A stretch of DNA of 62,045 nucleotides from a virus, in IMG/VR virus record IMGVR_UViG_3300046692_000139, positions 1 through 62,045 of that record. The stretch is one strand, 5' to 3'. This document shows positions 18,764-25,659 of the stretch, in pieces. Position numbers and translations under genes: made by a program. Below the pieces are notes generated by a model. That model saw nothing but the letters and a program-made list of their open reading frames with translations, was not told the DNA's origin and made no database searches. Position 1 is the first letter of the stretch. Each line of letters opens with the position of its first letter.

Positions 18764-18851
18764 CGAAAACGCGTCAGACAGTCGCCAGTCTTCCTTTACA
18801 CTTCTCCGGTTGTCTTAGTCGTAAAGACAGCAACAATCGGAGAGGGCGGCT

Positions 18852-19949
18852 ATGCAAAATGGGCGAATCGCTGGTTTTGACGGGCTACGGGCCATTGCCG
18901 TCATCTTCGTGTTCCTTGAGCACCGCGTGCCGGCGTTCAAAACGCTACACTTAGGCGGGTTTGGCGTCTGGCTGTTCTTCGTCCTGAGCGGCTTCCTGAT
19001 CGTGCGCATCCTGTACGAGCAGCGCTTGTCTATCGAGCGAGGGGAGTGCAGCTTCTGGGGCGCGGCAGGCGACTTCTTCAAGAAGCGCGCCGCCAGGATC
19101 TGGCCAATTTACTACCTCGTGATGCTGGTCTGCGGGGTTATCTCGCTGTCGGTCGCCGTACCTTGTTTTACGTCGGCCGAGGTCCCGTACTACCTGACCT
19201 TCACGACGAACATCTATATTGCCCACGTAGTGCAGCACACGATCGACCCATTCGGGCATTTATGGAGTCTGGCAGTAGAGGAGCAGTTCTACCTTCTGTT
19301 CGGTATGGCGTTTCTGCTCCTGCCGTCCCGATGGATCAAGCCCTTGTGCCTCGCAGTCGTCATGGTCGGTCTGGCTAGACAGATATACCTGTACAGCACA
19401 CATGCGCCAGCTATCCAAATCGGCGCCGAGTCGACAATAGGCTTTGCGTTCATCGCGCTAGGCGGGTGGTTCGCGCTGCCCAAGCCGGAAGCAAGCGGCG
19501 ACCCATCGCTCAGGCAGACGGCTTGCCTTGCCGGGTATTTCGTCTCCCCGTTCCTGTTTTCGATGTTCGAGACGGGCGATGTAAAGATGGTGGAGTACTA
19601 CACGGCGGTTCTGGTGGGACTCTTGCTCAAATCGATGCGGGAAAACCAGGGCACGCGGATCGTGCGCGTCTTGGAGTGGCGACCGCTTGCGGCACTGGGG
19701 AAGATTAGCTTCGGCCTCTACCTGTACCACTACCTGATCACGATGGACCTGCTCAACGCACTGTTCGGCGATTTAGTTGATTTCAGCAAGTTCCCGCCGT
19801 CGATGCTGCTGCTGCTCTCGTTCGTCGCCTCGGTAGCGGCGTCATTCGCATCCTGGCACCTGATCGAATCGCCCATCCTGCGCAGGGTTAGGCGCAAGCC
19901 AGAAGCGCGTCACGAGATTCTTGCCCTTGACGGCGCAACACCGACGTAA
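18852..19949 (+). CDS. membrane acyltransferase, OafA/acyltransferase-3 family
   Basis: 365 residues, preceded by GGAGAGGG. Start motif GFDGLRAIAVIFVFLEH with the family's essential His (His24), then KRAARIWPIYYLV, HLWSLAVEEQFYLLFG and about ten hydrophobic helices. The family transfers acyl (often acetyl) groups to surface sugars such as O-antigen. In temperate phages this commonly causes serotype conversion and blocks superinfection. It sits between tail fibre and lysis genes, a usual site for morons, and is followed by its own terminator. Confidence 0.88.
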   Translation: MQNGRIAGFDGLRAIAVIFVFLEHRVPAFKTLHLGGFGVWLFFVLSGFLIVRILYEQRLSIERGECSFWGAAGDFFKKRAARIWPIYYLVMLVCGVISLSVAVPCFTSAEVPYYLTFTTNIYIAHVVQHTIDPFGHLWSLAVEEQFYLLFGMAFLLLPSRWIKPLCLAVVMVGLARQIYLYSTHAPAIQIGAESTIGFAFIALGGWFALPKPEASGDPSLRQTACLAGYFVSPFLFSMFETGDVKMVEYYTAVLVGLLLKSMRENQGTRIVRVLEWRPLAALGKISFGLYLYHYLITMDLLNALFGDLVDFSKFPPSMLLLLSFVASVAASFASWHLIESPILRRVRRKPEARHEILALDGATPT

Positions 19950-19991
19950 GCAGAAACATCGCCGGCCTGATTGGTCGGTACATCATCCACG

Positions 19992-20016
19992 AAGCCCGCC
20001 TTGTGCGGGCTTTTCC
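19992..20016 (+). terminator. terminator after acyltransferase gene
   Basis: AAGCCCGC (19992-19999) pairs with GCGGGCTT (20005-20012), followed by TTCCTTTT. Confidence 0.85.
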
Positions 20017-20031
20017 TTTTGTGAGGTCGCT

Positions 20032-20316
20032 ATGGCGCGCGTGCGGTTGTTCGGGGTCTGGCTGGTCTGCCTTAGTGGAACCATCTTCACACTTATGCGA
20101 ATGCTGGTCTGTGTAGCCAGTGCGCCGCAGAAGGCGAAAGACATCGCGGTCGCCTTGGATCGGGCAGGAAACGCAGCCATCAACGGCAGCTATCAGGAAA
20201 CCATCAGCAGCCGCGCCAATCGTGCGCGGTCCGAGGGTAGACGGTGGGGCTGTATTTTGTGCCGCCTTCTTGATGCGCTCAGCCCGAACCACTGCCGGGA
20301 CTCGGCAGGCAAGTAA
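20032..20316 (+). CDS. small conserved phage protein near lysis genes
   Basis: 94 residues from the ATG at 20032 preceded by GTGAGG. N-terminal hydrophobic segment (LFGVWLVCLSGTIFTLM), then a block AALNGSYQETISSRANRARSEG-like in character and a C-terminal HCRDS. The block resembles a small family found beside lysis or terminase genes in many proteobacterial phages (pattern: ALN..PDETLSSRA.R....G). Its function is not established. One signal-anchor is likely. Confidence 0.65.
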   Translation: MARVRLFGVWLVCLSGTIFTLMRMLVCVASAPQKAKDIAVALDRAGNAAINGSYQETISSRANRARSEGRRWGCILCRLLDALSPNHCRDSAGK

Positions 20317-20328
20317 TCCCCTCAACCC

Positions 20329-20353
20329 AGCCTGCCGCGAGCAGGCTTTTTTA
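20329..20353 (+). terminator. terminator before holin-like gene
   Basis: AGCCTGC (20329-20335) pairs with GCAGGCT (20341-20347), followed by TTTTTT. Confidence 0.8.
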
Positions 20354-20363
20354 CGGGCTCACC

Positions 20364-20624
20364 GTGAATGATACCCACCACTCCGAGGCGCTAGTACAGG
20401 CTCGCATCGACATTACCCGGCTTGAGGTTCAAGTCGCCCACCTTTCAGCAAGCACGGCGAGGCTCGAAGAGAGTAACCAGCAACTGACCGAAAAGCTCGA
20501 TCAGGTGCTGCTTACTCTTTCCGAGGCCCGGGGCGGCTGGAAAACATTGATGGTCGTTGGCGGGGCGGCTTCCGCTGTCGGCGGCCTGGTGACGTGGTTC
20601 GTGCAGCACTTCATGAAGGGATAG
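20364..20624 (+). CDS. coiled-coil, single-TM lysis-region protein
   Basis: 86 residues from GTG. Residues ~15-55 form a coiled coil (LEVQVAHLSASTARLEESNQ). Residues ~60-82 form one membrane span (LMVVGGAASAVGGLVTWFV). Topology resembles hemolysin-XhlA/class-III-like accessory holins. It is immediately followed by a second small membrane protein and the endolysin. Confidence 0.65.
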   Translation: MNDTHHSEALVQARIDITRLEVQVAHLSASTARLEESNQQLTEKLDQVLLTLSEARGGWKTLMVVGGAASAVGGLVTWFVQHFMKG

Positions 20625-20627
20625 GGC

Positions 20628-20858
20628 GTGCAAATAAATCTCGTAGACGACTGGCAGACAATCCTGCGCAAAGCGTGGTCCGTCAAATTCAACATCGCGG
20701 CGGCGCTGTTCGGTGCCGGCGAATTGGCCGTGCAGATCTGGCAGCCGGCATCAATCCGTCCTGGCGTGTTCGCTGCGGTTGCGGCATGCGTGTCGATCGC
20801 AGCCACCGCCGCCCGCGTGATGGCACAAAAGGAGATCAGCGATGGCAACGCCAAATAG
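20628..20858 (+). CDS. putative holin
   Basis: 76 residues from GTG, 3 bases after the preceding gene and overlapping the endolysin start. An amphipathic start (NLVDDWQTILRKAWSVKFN) and two hydrophobic segments (IAAALFGAGELAVQIW; GVFAAVAACVSIAATAA) give a class-II-like holin or pinholin topology. A pinholin would suit the signal-anchor endolysin encoded next. Assignment rests on size, topology and position. Confidence 0.72.
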   Translation: MQINLVDDWQTILRKAWSVKFNIAAALFGAGELAVQIWQPASIRPGVFAAVAACVSIAATAARVMAQKEISDGNAK

Positions 20859-21330
20859 GCCCGGCAAGCGCGGCCTTGCCGCCATCGTCGGCGCGGTTGC
20901 GGCGGCTGGCCTGCTGGTCTTCACGCCGGCGCAGGAGGGGCGCGTTCTCAAAACCTATCGCGACATCGGCGGCGTCATCAGCTATTGCGATGGCGCGACC
21001 GAGAACGCGCAGTGGGGCAAGACCTACACGCCGGCTGAGTGTGACGCGCAACTTGATCGCGATCTGGAGCGGCATGCGGCCGGCATCGCCAAGTGCGTGA
21101 ACATGGATCGGCTGACGGACGGACAGAAGATCGCCTTCGTCGACGTCGCTTTCAACGTAGGCGTGGCGAACTTCTGCTCGAGCAGCATGGCGCGCAAGGC
21201 CAATGCCGGCGACATGGTGGGCGCCTGTAATGCGCTGCTGCTGTGGAACAGGGTTGGTGGGCGCGAGGTGGCTGGGCTGACCAAGCGCCGCCAGCGTGAG
21301 CGTGAACTGTGCATGAAAGGACCGCCATGA
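20842..21330 (+). CDS. endolysin, GH24 lysozyme with signal-anchor (SAR) N-terminus
   Basis: 162 residues. Residues 11-30 form a weakly hydrophobic, Ala/Gly-rich anchor after basic residues, typical of SAR endolysins that are secreted inactive and released on membrane depolarisation. The catalytic region EGRVLKTYRDIGGVIS gives Glu32 and Asp41 with the 8-residue gap of T4/P21 lysozymes. The position of the third residue, usually Thr, is Ser47. The lysozyme core continues with ECDAQLDRDLERH, VDVAFNVG and GLTKRRQRERELC. Cuts the peptidoglycan glycan strand. Confidence 0.88.
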   Translation: MATPNRPGKRGLAAIVGAVAAAGLLVFTPAQEGRVLKTYRDIGGVISYCDGATENAQWGKTYTPAECDAQLDRDLERHAAGIAKCVNMDRLTDGQKIAFVDVAFNVGVANFCSSSMARKANAGDMVGACNALLLWNRVGGREVAGLTKRRQRERELCMKGPP

Positions 21331-21440
21331 GCGCTACCTGCGCATTCTTTCTCGGCGCCGGCCTCGGCGGACTAGTCGCCGGGATTGTCATCGTCTACGC
21401 CGTCGCCACCCTGATGCCCGAACACAGGTGGCTCAAATGA
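21327..21440 (+). CDS. very small membrane protein of the lysis cassette
   Basis: 37 residues, ATGA overlap with the endolysin and ATGA overlap with the spanin gene that follows. Almost wholly a single membrane span (GAGLGGLVAGIVIVYAVATL) with a short basic end. No family is recognised. Coupled overlaps on both sides and preserved coding support a real gene, perhaps a lysis regulator. Confidence 0.55.
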   Translation: MSATCAFFLGAGLGGLVAGIVIVYAVATLMPEHRWLK

Positions 21441-21832
21441 TCGCCGCCCTGATGCTCCGCTTGGCACCCTACAAGCTCCTGCTGCAGATCGGCGCCGCTG
21501 TCATGGTCGCGGTGCTCGCGTTCGGCGCCGGCTGGCTGGTGAACGGCTGGCGGCTGCATTCCGAGCTATCTGACATGGAAGCGGCGCACTCCAAGGAAAA
21601 AGCCGATCAGGCTACCGCGGCACTGACCGACATGAAAGCGGACGCCACCAAGATCCACGAAGCCGCAACCGAGTACGCCGGCATCCAAAACATCCTCGCG
21701 CCCAAGATTGCGGCGCTCACCAAGGAGCTACGCAATGCGCCTAAGTTGCCTGTGGATTGCAAGCCTGACCCTGTACGGGTGCGCAACCTCGACTCCGCCA
21801 TCGACGCCGCCAACCAAAGCATCCCTCGATAG
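21437..21832 (+). CDS. i-spanin, Rz-like
   Basis: 131 residues from ATG 21437 (GTG 21428 is an alternative). One N-terminal membrane anchor (LLLQIGAAVMVAVLAFGAGWL) is followed by a periplasmic coiled coil (LHSELSDMEAAHSKEKADQA). The outer-membrane spanin gene is embedded in another frame at its 3' end, the classical Rz/Rz1 architecture. Spanins fuse inner and outer membranes in the last lysis step of Gram-negative hosts. Confidence 0.85.
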   Translation: MIAALMLRLAPYKLLLQIGAAVMVAVLAFGAGWLVNGWRLHSELSDMEAAHSKEKADQATAALTDMKADATKIHEAATEYAGIQNILAPKIAALTKELRNAPKLPVDCKPDPVRVRNLDSAIDAANQSIPR

Positions 21833-21977
21833 CGCGCTCGCAGCGCCGTGTCCGGAAGTTCCGAAGCCGGACTCGCCCGACTACGACGTCTGGCAGGCCT
21901 GGGCAATCAGCCTGCTGCGCCAGTACGCCGACTGCGCCGCTCGCCACGCTAAGACCGTGCAGGCCTGGCCGAAATAG
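21735..21977 (+). CDS. o-spanin, Rz1-like lipoprotein
   Basis: 80 residues beginning inside the Rz gene in a different frame. Signal MRLSCLWIASLTLYGC ends in a lipobox-like LYGC, followed by Pro/Thr/Ser-rich sequence (STPPSTPPTKAS). The mature protein is unusually long, with a helical C-terminus (DVWQAWAISLLRQYADC). Partner of the i-spanin. Confidence 0.85.
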   Translation: MRLSCLWIASLTLYGCATSTPPSTPPTKASLDSALAAPCPEVPKPDSPDYDVWQAWAISLLRQYADCAARHAKTVQAWPK

Positions 21978-21979
21978 CG

Positions 21980-22150
21980 ATGGAAGAACTCCTTGAACGC
22001 ATGCGCGCCTTCTCGATCGAGGATGGCGCGCTGTTCTACATCGTCCGAAGCAAATCACGCGGCAGCGTGCCGATATGGGCTGACGACATCCGCGCTACCG
22101 CCAACGATACCGAATTGCTCGCCCTGATCCTGGCGCGCATCAACGCATGA
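21980..22150 (+). CDS. small hypothetical protein
   Basis: 56 residues (MEELLERMRAFSIEDG ... ILARINA), starting 2 bases after the Rz1 stop and followed by the phosphoesterase gene. Charged and probably cytoplasmic; no family recognised. Tight packing is the main support. Confidence 0.5.
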   Translation: MEELLERMRAFSIEDGALFYIVRSKSRGSVPIWADDIRATANDTELLALILARINA

Positions 22151-22157
22151 GGTGAGC

Positions 22158-23330
22158 ATGACCAAGACCATTATCGATCCGAAGCTGCTGGACTACGATC
22201 CGACCTCGCGACAAGTGCAATTTGTCGAGGCCGCGAACCGGCTTGGCAGCATGCGAGCCGCGGCGCGTGAACTCGGAGCATCGAAGAGTAGTGTGCAGCA
22301 GGCGATCGAGCGCCTAAAGCTATCCGCTGCGCGACGTGGGTACGCTCCAGGCCACTTCGAGAGCGGCGTCGCGCCCGGCTTCAACATGGGCAAGGTAACG
22401 GTCCAGCGCGGCCCCGGCGGCGACGTCGAGCGCACCTGGGAGCGCCAAAGTCCGGATCAGGAGCGACAGTTGGAGCTCTTGCGCGCTGCCGTCACGACAA
22501 TGGCCGAGGGCGTGAAAGACCTTGCTCCTCTTACAGCGCCGCCGGCTATAGCAGACGAATCGCTGATGTGCGTCTACCCCATGGGCGACCCGCATTTCGG
22601 GATGCATGCGTGGTGGCAAGACGCCGGCGAAGATTTTGACCTGAAGAAGGCTGAAGCACTCACCTGCGGTGCAGTTGATCGCTTGGTTGCTAGCGCCCCG
22701 TCCGCACATACCGCGCTGCTGCTGAACCTTGGCGACATGTTCCATGCGGATAATCAAAAGAACCAGAGTCAGTCTGGACACCAGCTCGACGTCGACGGAC
22801 GATGGGCAAAGGTTCAACGCATCGGCCTACAGGCCATGATCCATTGCATTCGGCGCCTGCTTGAGAAGCACGCCCGCGTGATTGTGCGTATCAACCGCGG
22901 CAACCATGACGGCCACTCGGCTTACGCGCTGTCATTAATGCTGTCCTGCTTCTTCCATGCTGAGCCGCGTGTCGAAGTAGACCTGTCGCCGGCCACGATG
23001 TGGTACTTCCAGTTTGGGAAAGTGTTGATCGGCTCCACCCATGGCGACACCATCAAAGGCCAGGACATGATCCCGGTGATGGCAGCGGACCGGCCAGCAG
23101 AGTGGGGAACCACTTCCCACCGATACGTCTATGTCGGGCACGTTCATCACCAGGACGTGAAGGAGTACCGCGGCGGCGTGGTCGAATACTTCCGGACGCT
23201 CGCCGCCCGGGATGCCTGGCATGCAGGACAGGGCTACCGTGCCGGGCGCGACATGCGCTTGATCGTTCTTCATCATGAGCACGGTGAGATTGAGCGTCAC
23301 CGCTGCGACGTCGCTATGCTGGCGGCGTAG
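22158..23330 (+). CDS. metallophosphoesterase with N-terminal helix-turn-helix
   Basis: 390 residues from ATG 22158 after GAGGTG. Residues ~18-58 form a helix-turn-helix-like segment (QFVEAANRLGSMRAAARELG). The C-terminal part has the calcineurin-like metal motifs GDPHFG (143-148), LGDMFH (191-196), RGNHDGH (247-253) and GHVHH. The family hydrolyses phosphomono- or diesters using two metal ions. Relatives in phages are often annotated as DNA repair exonucleases; actual substrate unknown. Last gene of the rightward late region. Confidence 0.82.
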   Translation: MTKTIIDPKLLDYDPTSRQVQFVEAANRLGSMRAAARELGASKSSVQQAIERLKLSAARRGYAPGHFESGVAPGFNMGKVTVQRGPGGDVERTWERQSPDQERQLELLRAAVTTMAEGVKDLAPLTAPPAIADESLMCVYPMGDPHFGMHAWWQDAGEDFDLKKAEALTCGAVDRLVASAPSAHTALLLNLGDMFHADNQKNQSQSGHQLDVDGRWAKVQRIGLQAMIHCIRRLLEKHARVIVRINRGNHDGHSAYALSLMLSCFFHAEPRVEVDLSPATMWYFQFGKVLIGSTHGDTIKGQDMIPVMAADRPAEWGTTSHRYVYVGHVHHQDVKEYRGGVVEYFRTLAARDAWHAGQGYRAGRDMRLIVLHHEHGEIERHRCDVAMLAA

Positions 23331-23490
23331 GGCGGCGCTCGAGCGGCATGGCAAGAACGCGCGCGGCCACTTCCGCCGGCACACCGCTCGCAGCCAGAGT
23401 AACTGAAGTCGCCAACCAGCCAACAAACGGCAGTAGGATTAGCGCCAGGTCAATCCGGCTTGCGGTAATCAGATCAATGCGCTCGGTCAT
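23314..23490 (-). CDS. small membrane protein
   Basis: 58 residues (MTERIDLITASRIDLALILL ...), one membrane span (LALILLPFVGWLATSVTLA). It overlaps the 3' end of the convergent phosphoesterase gene by 17 bases. It follows the gene at 23539-23850 on the same strand. Ribosome site is weak, so confidence is moderate. Confidence 0.45.
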   Translation of the reverse strand: MTERIDLITASRIDLALILLPFVGWLATSVTLAASGVPAEVAARVLAMPLERRPTPPA

Positions 23491-23538
23491 GCCGGCAGGA
23501 TGCCAGCAGCAGAGAAGGGCGGCTTGAGCGCACGCATC

Positions 23539-23850
23539 TCAATGCACGCAGTTCCACGCCTCCTCGATTTGCAGGAAGATCGCCGGCACGACGGATGCAT
23601 TGCCAAACGACGCCGGCTTGTCATCTGTCGGATACCTCATCGCTGGCGACGCCCGGATCATGCTAAGAGCTGCTTTCGGATGCACGCCGGTCGCGTCCAG
23701 CGCGTCAAGAACTTCAGCCTCGATCTGGTGCATGAGCGCCCACGTCAAAACGCCGGCCTCCCGGTAGCGCATCACCACGCGTGGGACGATGAGCCTTGCT
23801 GCCTCGTCCACCGCATCTAAATCCTCCAATATTCCCGCATCGACCATCAT
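23539..23850 (-). CDS. hypothetical protein divergent from imuA
   Basis: 103 residues with GGAGCGGAGGG directly upstream of its ATGATG start. Acidic and helical (ILEDLDAVDEAARLIVPRVV; YREAGVLTWALMHQIEAEVL). No family recognised. Its start is only 53 bases from the LexA box that lies between it and imuA, so it may share SOS control. Confidence 0.65.
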   Translation of the reverse strand: MMVDAGILEDLDAVDEAARLIVPRVVMRYREAGVLTWALMHQIEAEVLDALDATGVHPKAALSMIRASPAMRYPTDDKPASFGNASVVPAIFLQIEEAWNCVH

Positions 23851-23902
23851 CCCTCCGCTCCGTTATAAGTTGATATTTCGACATAGCAGCCGCGCCGCTA
23901 TA

Positions 23903-23922
23903 TACTGTGCAAATATACAGTA
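23903..23922. promoter_or_regulatory. LexA (SOS) box upstream of imuA
   Basis: TACTGTGCAAATATACAGTA contains CTGT-N8-ACAG with extended TA flanks, the classical LexA operator of beta- and gammaproteobacteria. It ends 14 bases before the imuA ATG and overlaps the probable promoter, so LexA binding should block transcription until DNA damage. Confidence 0.9.
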
Positions 23923-23936
23923 TTTTCGATATCAAC

Positions 23937-24665
23937 ATGACCACAGCAAACGAGCTAGAGGCGCTTCATCCGTCGCTCTGGCGCGCATCCCAACTTGCGC
24001 ACAGCCGGACCCGGTGCGTCGATACGGGGCATCCTGCGCTAACGCATCAGCTTCCCGGTGGCGGCTGGCCGATTGGCATATTGGTCGATTTGCTCGTCCA
24101 GCAGCCGGGGATAGGGGAGATGCGACTGATCGCTCCGGCGCTGGCATCGGTAGCAAAGCGCAAGATCGTGCTGCTGCAGCCTCCGCACGCGCCCCAGGCG
24201 CTGTCGCTTGCTGCGCTTGGCATACCGCCACAGTCGGTCTTGTGGCTGCGCTCCGAGCGCACTGCGGATGCGCTTTGGGCCGCCGAGCAGGTGTTGCGGA
24301 GTGGGAGTTGCGGCGCCTTGCTGTACTGGCCCGGTCAAACCTCGAGCAGTAACGCGCGACAGCAGCCTGTGCGCGCCGAGAGCCTGAGGCGCTTGCACCT
24401 GGCGGCTCAGCAGGGCGAAACGCTGTTCTTCAACTTCAGTCCGCTAGCCGCGGAACAGGATGCATCGCCGGCGCCACTGCGCCTGAGTGTGCGCCCGGCG
24501 CCGGGCGGAATCAATGTCGGAGTGGTAAAGCGGGCGGGACCACAGCGAGATGAGCCGATCTTCCTGCCGATGTCTGTATCGACGTTCGCCCCGCAGCCGC
24601 AGCGTCATGTGGTGCCGGAGCGGGTCAAGGCGGCAGCGAATGATATGGTCACCGCAGTGGGCTAA
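23937..24665 (+). CDS. imuA: translesion synthesis protein ImuA
   Basis: 242 residues. ImuA-family pattern: N-terminal LHPSLWRASQL, then TGHPALTHQLPGGGWPIGIL (ImuA/RecA-like P-loop region without a full Walker A), GIGEMRLIAPALA, IVLLQPPHAPQA, and DALWAAEQVLRSGSCGALLYW. ImuA works with ImuB and the DnaE2 polymerase in error-prone, SOS-induced repair. No imuB or dnaE2 is present here, so it must act with host partners, substitute for host ImuA, or interfere. No ribosome site is obvious. Only rightward gene among leftward neighbours, with its own LexA box: moron-like. Confidence 0.88.
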   Translation: MTTANELEALHPSLWRASQLAHSRTRCVDTGHPALTHQLPGGGWPIGILVDLLVQQPGIGEMRLIAPALASVAKRKIVLLQPPHAPQALSLAALGIPPQSVLWLRSERTADALWAAEQVLRSGSCGALLYWPGQTSSSNARQQPVRAESLRRLHLAAQQGETLFFNFSPLAAEQDASPAPLRLSVRPAPGGINVGVVKRAGPQRDEPIFLPMSVSTFAPQPQRHVVPERVKAAANDMVTAVG

Positions 24666-24717
24666 CGGGGTCGGCGCAGTTTATTGCAGCGCCTAAGGAC
24701 TGTCATTTGTTATCTGT

Positions 24718-24939
24718 TCAGGCGCACGCGGACTTGTCTGGGTCATCGATGCCATCCATAACCCACGGGTGGCAATTTGGCATGATGGCCCTCATCCGAC
24801 GCAGGATTTCATGGTGCTTTGCGATTCGCTGCTCGTGCCACTCTTTTCTCTGCTCGTCGTTTGCCTCCGGGCTGGGAACACGGCAAGCCATCTCCGTATA
24901 CTGGCGATCCAACTCCCAATACTCGTTGTACCTGTCCAT
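24718..24939 (-). CDS. small charged hypothetical protein
   Basis: 73 residues from ATG 24939 with AAGGGGGG just upstream (a GTG one codon earlier is alternative). Helical and charged (DRYNEYWELDRQYTEMACRV; KEWHEQRIAKHHEIL). No family recognised. Bases 24940-25134 beyond it hold no convincing gene. Confidence 0.6.
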   Translation of the reverse strand: MDRYNEYWELDRQYTEMACRVPSPEANDEQRKEWHEQRIAKHHEILRRMRAIMPNCHPWVMDGIDDPDKSACA

Positions 24940-25134
24940 CACCCCCCCTTAAACACTATAATGGGTAAAGCAACATCGTATGTAAGCTCACCGACGCACC
25001 GCAATTAGACGAAGAGTGAGGCGGTAAATGGCGAGGTTGGCGAACCGGCACTCAAGGAAACCGGCATACCCGAGGGTATCCTCGCCACTGCCGCCCGGCG
25101 CTATGATATCGCATCAATGGTATGTGACCTAGGC

Positions 25135-25398
25135 TTAGATATCTGGCTCGACGCCAATCTCAATAACCGGCGAACCTGGACCATATGAGTGCTGAACTTC
25201 GGTAACTTTGAAGTGGCCGTAACCGTCAATCTCCGCGTCGGGCGCAAATGACTCTTTGTGATCGTCAAGAAATCTTTGACTGCACACTGTTCGATGAATC
25301 CTCATGTGCTCCCCAACTCTCGGGACAACGAGAACGTCAAGGTAAAACCCTGATTCTGCGTGAGCGCATTCCCAATCATCAATGTAGATCTGTATCAC
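25135..25398 (-). CDS. hypothetical protein beside attP
   Basis: 87 residues from a GTG at 25398, 10-11 bases after AAGAGG; a TTG at 25422 would add eight residues. Mixed alpha/beta with many aromatic and charged residues (IYIDDWECAHAESGFYLDV; VTEVQHSYGPGSP). No family recognised. It lies between attP and imuA, a usual place for lysogenic accessory genes. Confidence 0.55.
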   Translation of the reverse strand: MIQIYIDDWECAHAESGFYLDVLVVPRVGEHMRIHRTVCSQRFLDDHKESFAPDAEIDGYGHFKVTEVQHSYGPGSPVIEIGVEPDI

Positions 25399-25556
25399 GC
25401 GAGTAATCCTCTTTTGCGCCAAAAGTGTGCGCTATTGAACTTCGACAACATGAATAAAATCAGTGGCTTACAAGGCTCAGGTCGGCCGATTAATAGCGCA
25501 TCCGTAGTATCGTAACCGATTGACTATAAAAGGAAAAGACGACAGCGAAAGTCTGA

Positions 25557-25601
25557 CTTCTAAGCTGAGGGTCGCTGGTTCGAACCCAGCTGGGCAGGCC
25601 A
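25557..25601 (+). other. attP core: 3' part of a tRNA-Arg(TCT) gene
   Basis: Starts at an anticodon loop CTTCTAA (anticodon TCT). A complete T-arm follows (GCTGG-TTCGAAC-CCAGC), then the 3' acceptor strand TGGGCAG, discriminator G and CCA (to 25601). The 5' half of the tRNA is absent: upstream bases do not pair as an anticodon stem. Such a fragment next to the integrase gene is the standard attachment site, restoring the host tRNA-Arg after integration. Bases 25423-25556 and 25602-25659 contain no gene and probably include arm sites. Confidence 0.85.
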
Positions 25602-25659
25602 ATCAACAGCATCTTAGCGATAGCATACACTAACATTGCGCTATTCGGGCGTGTCTGCG

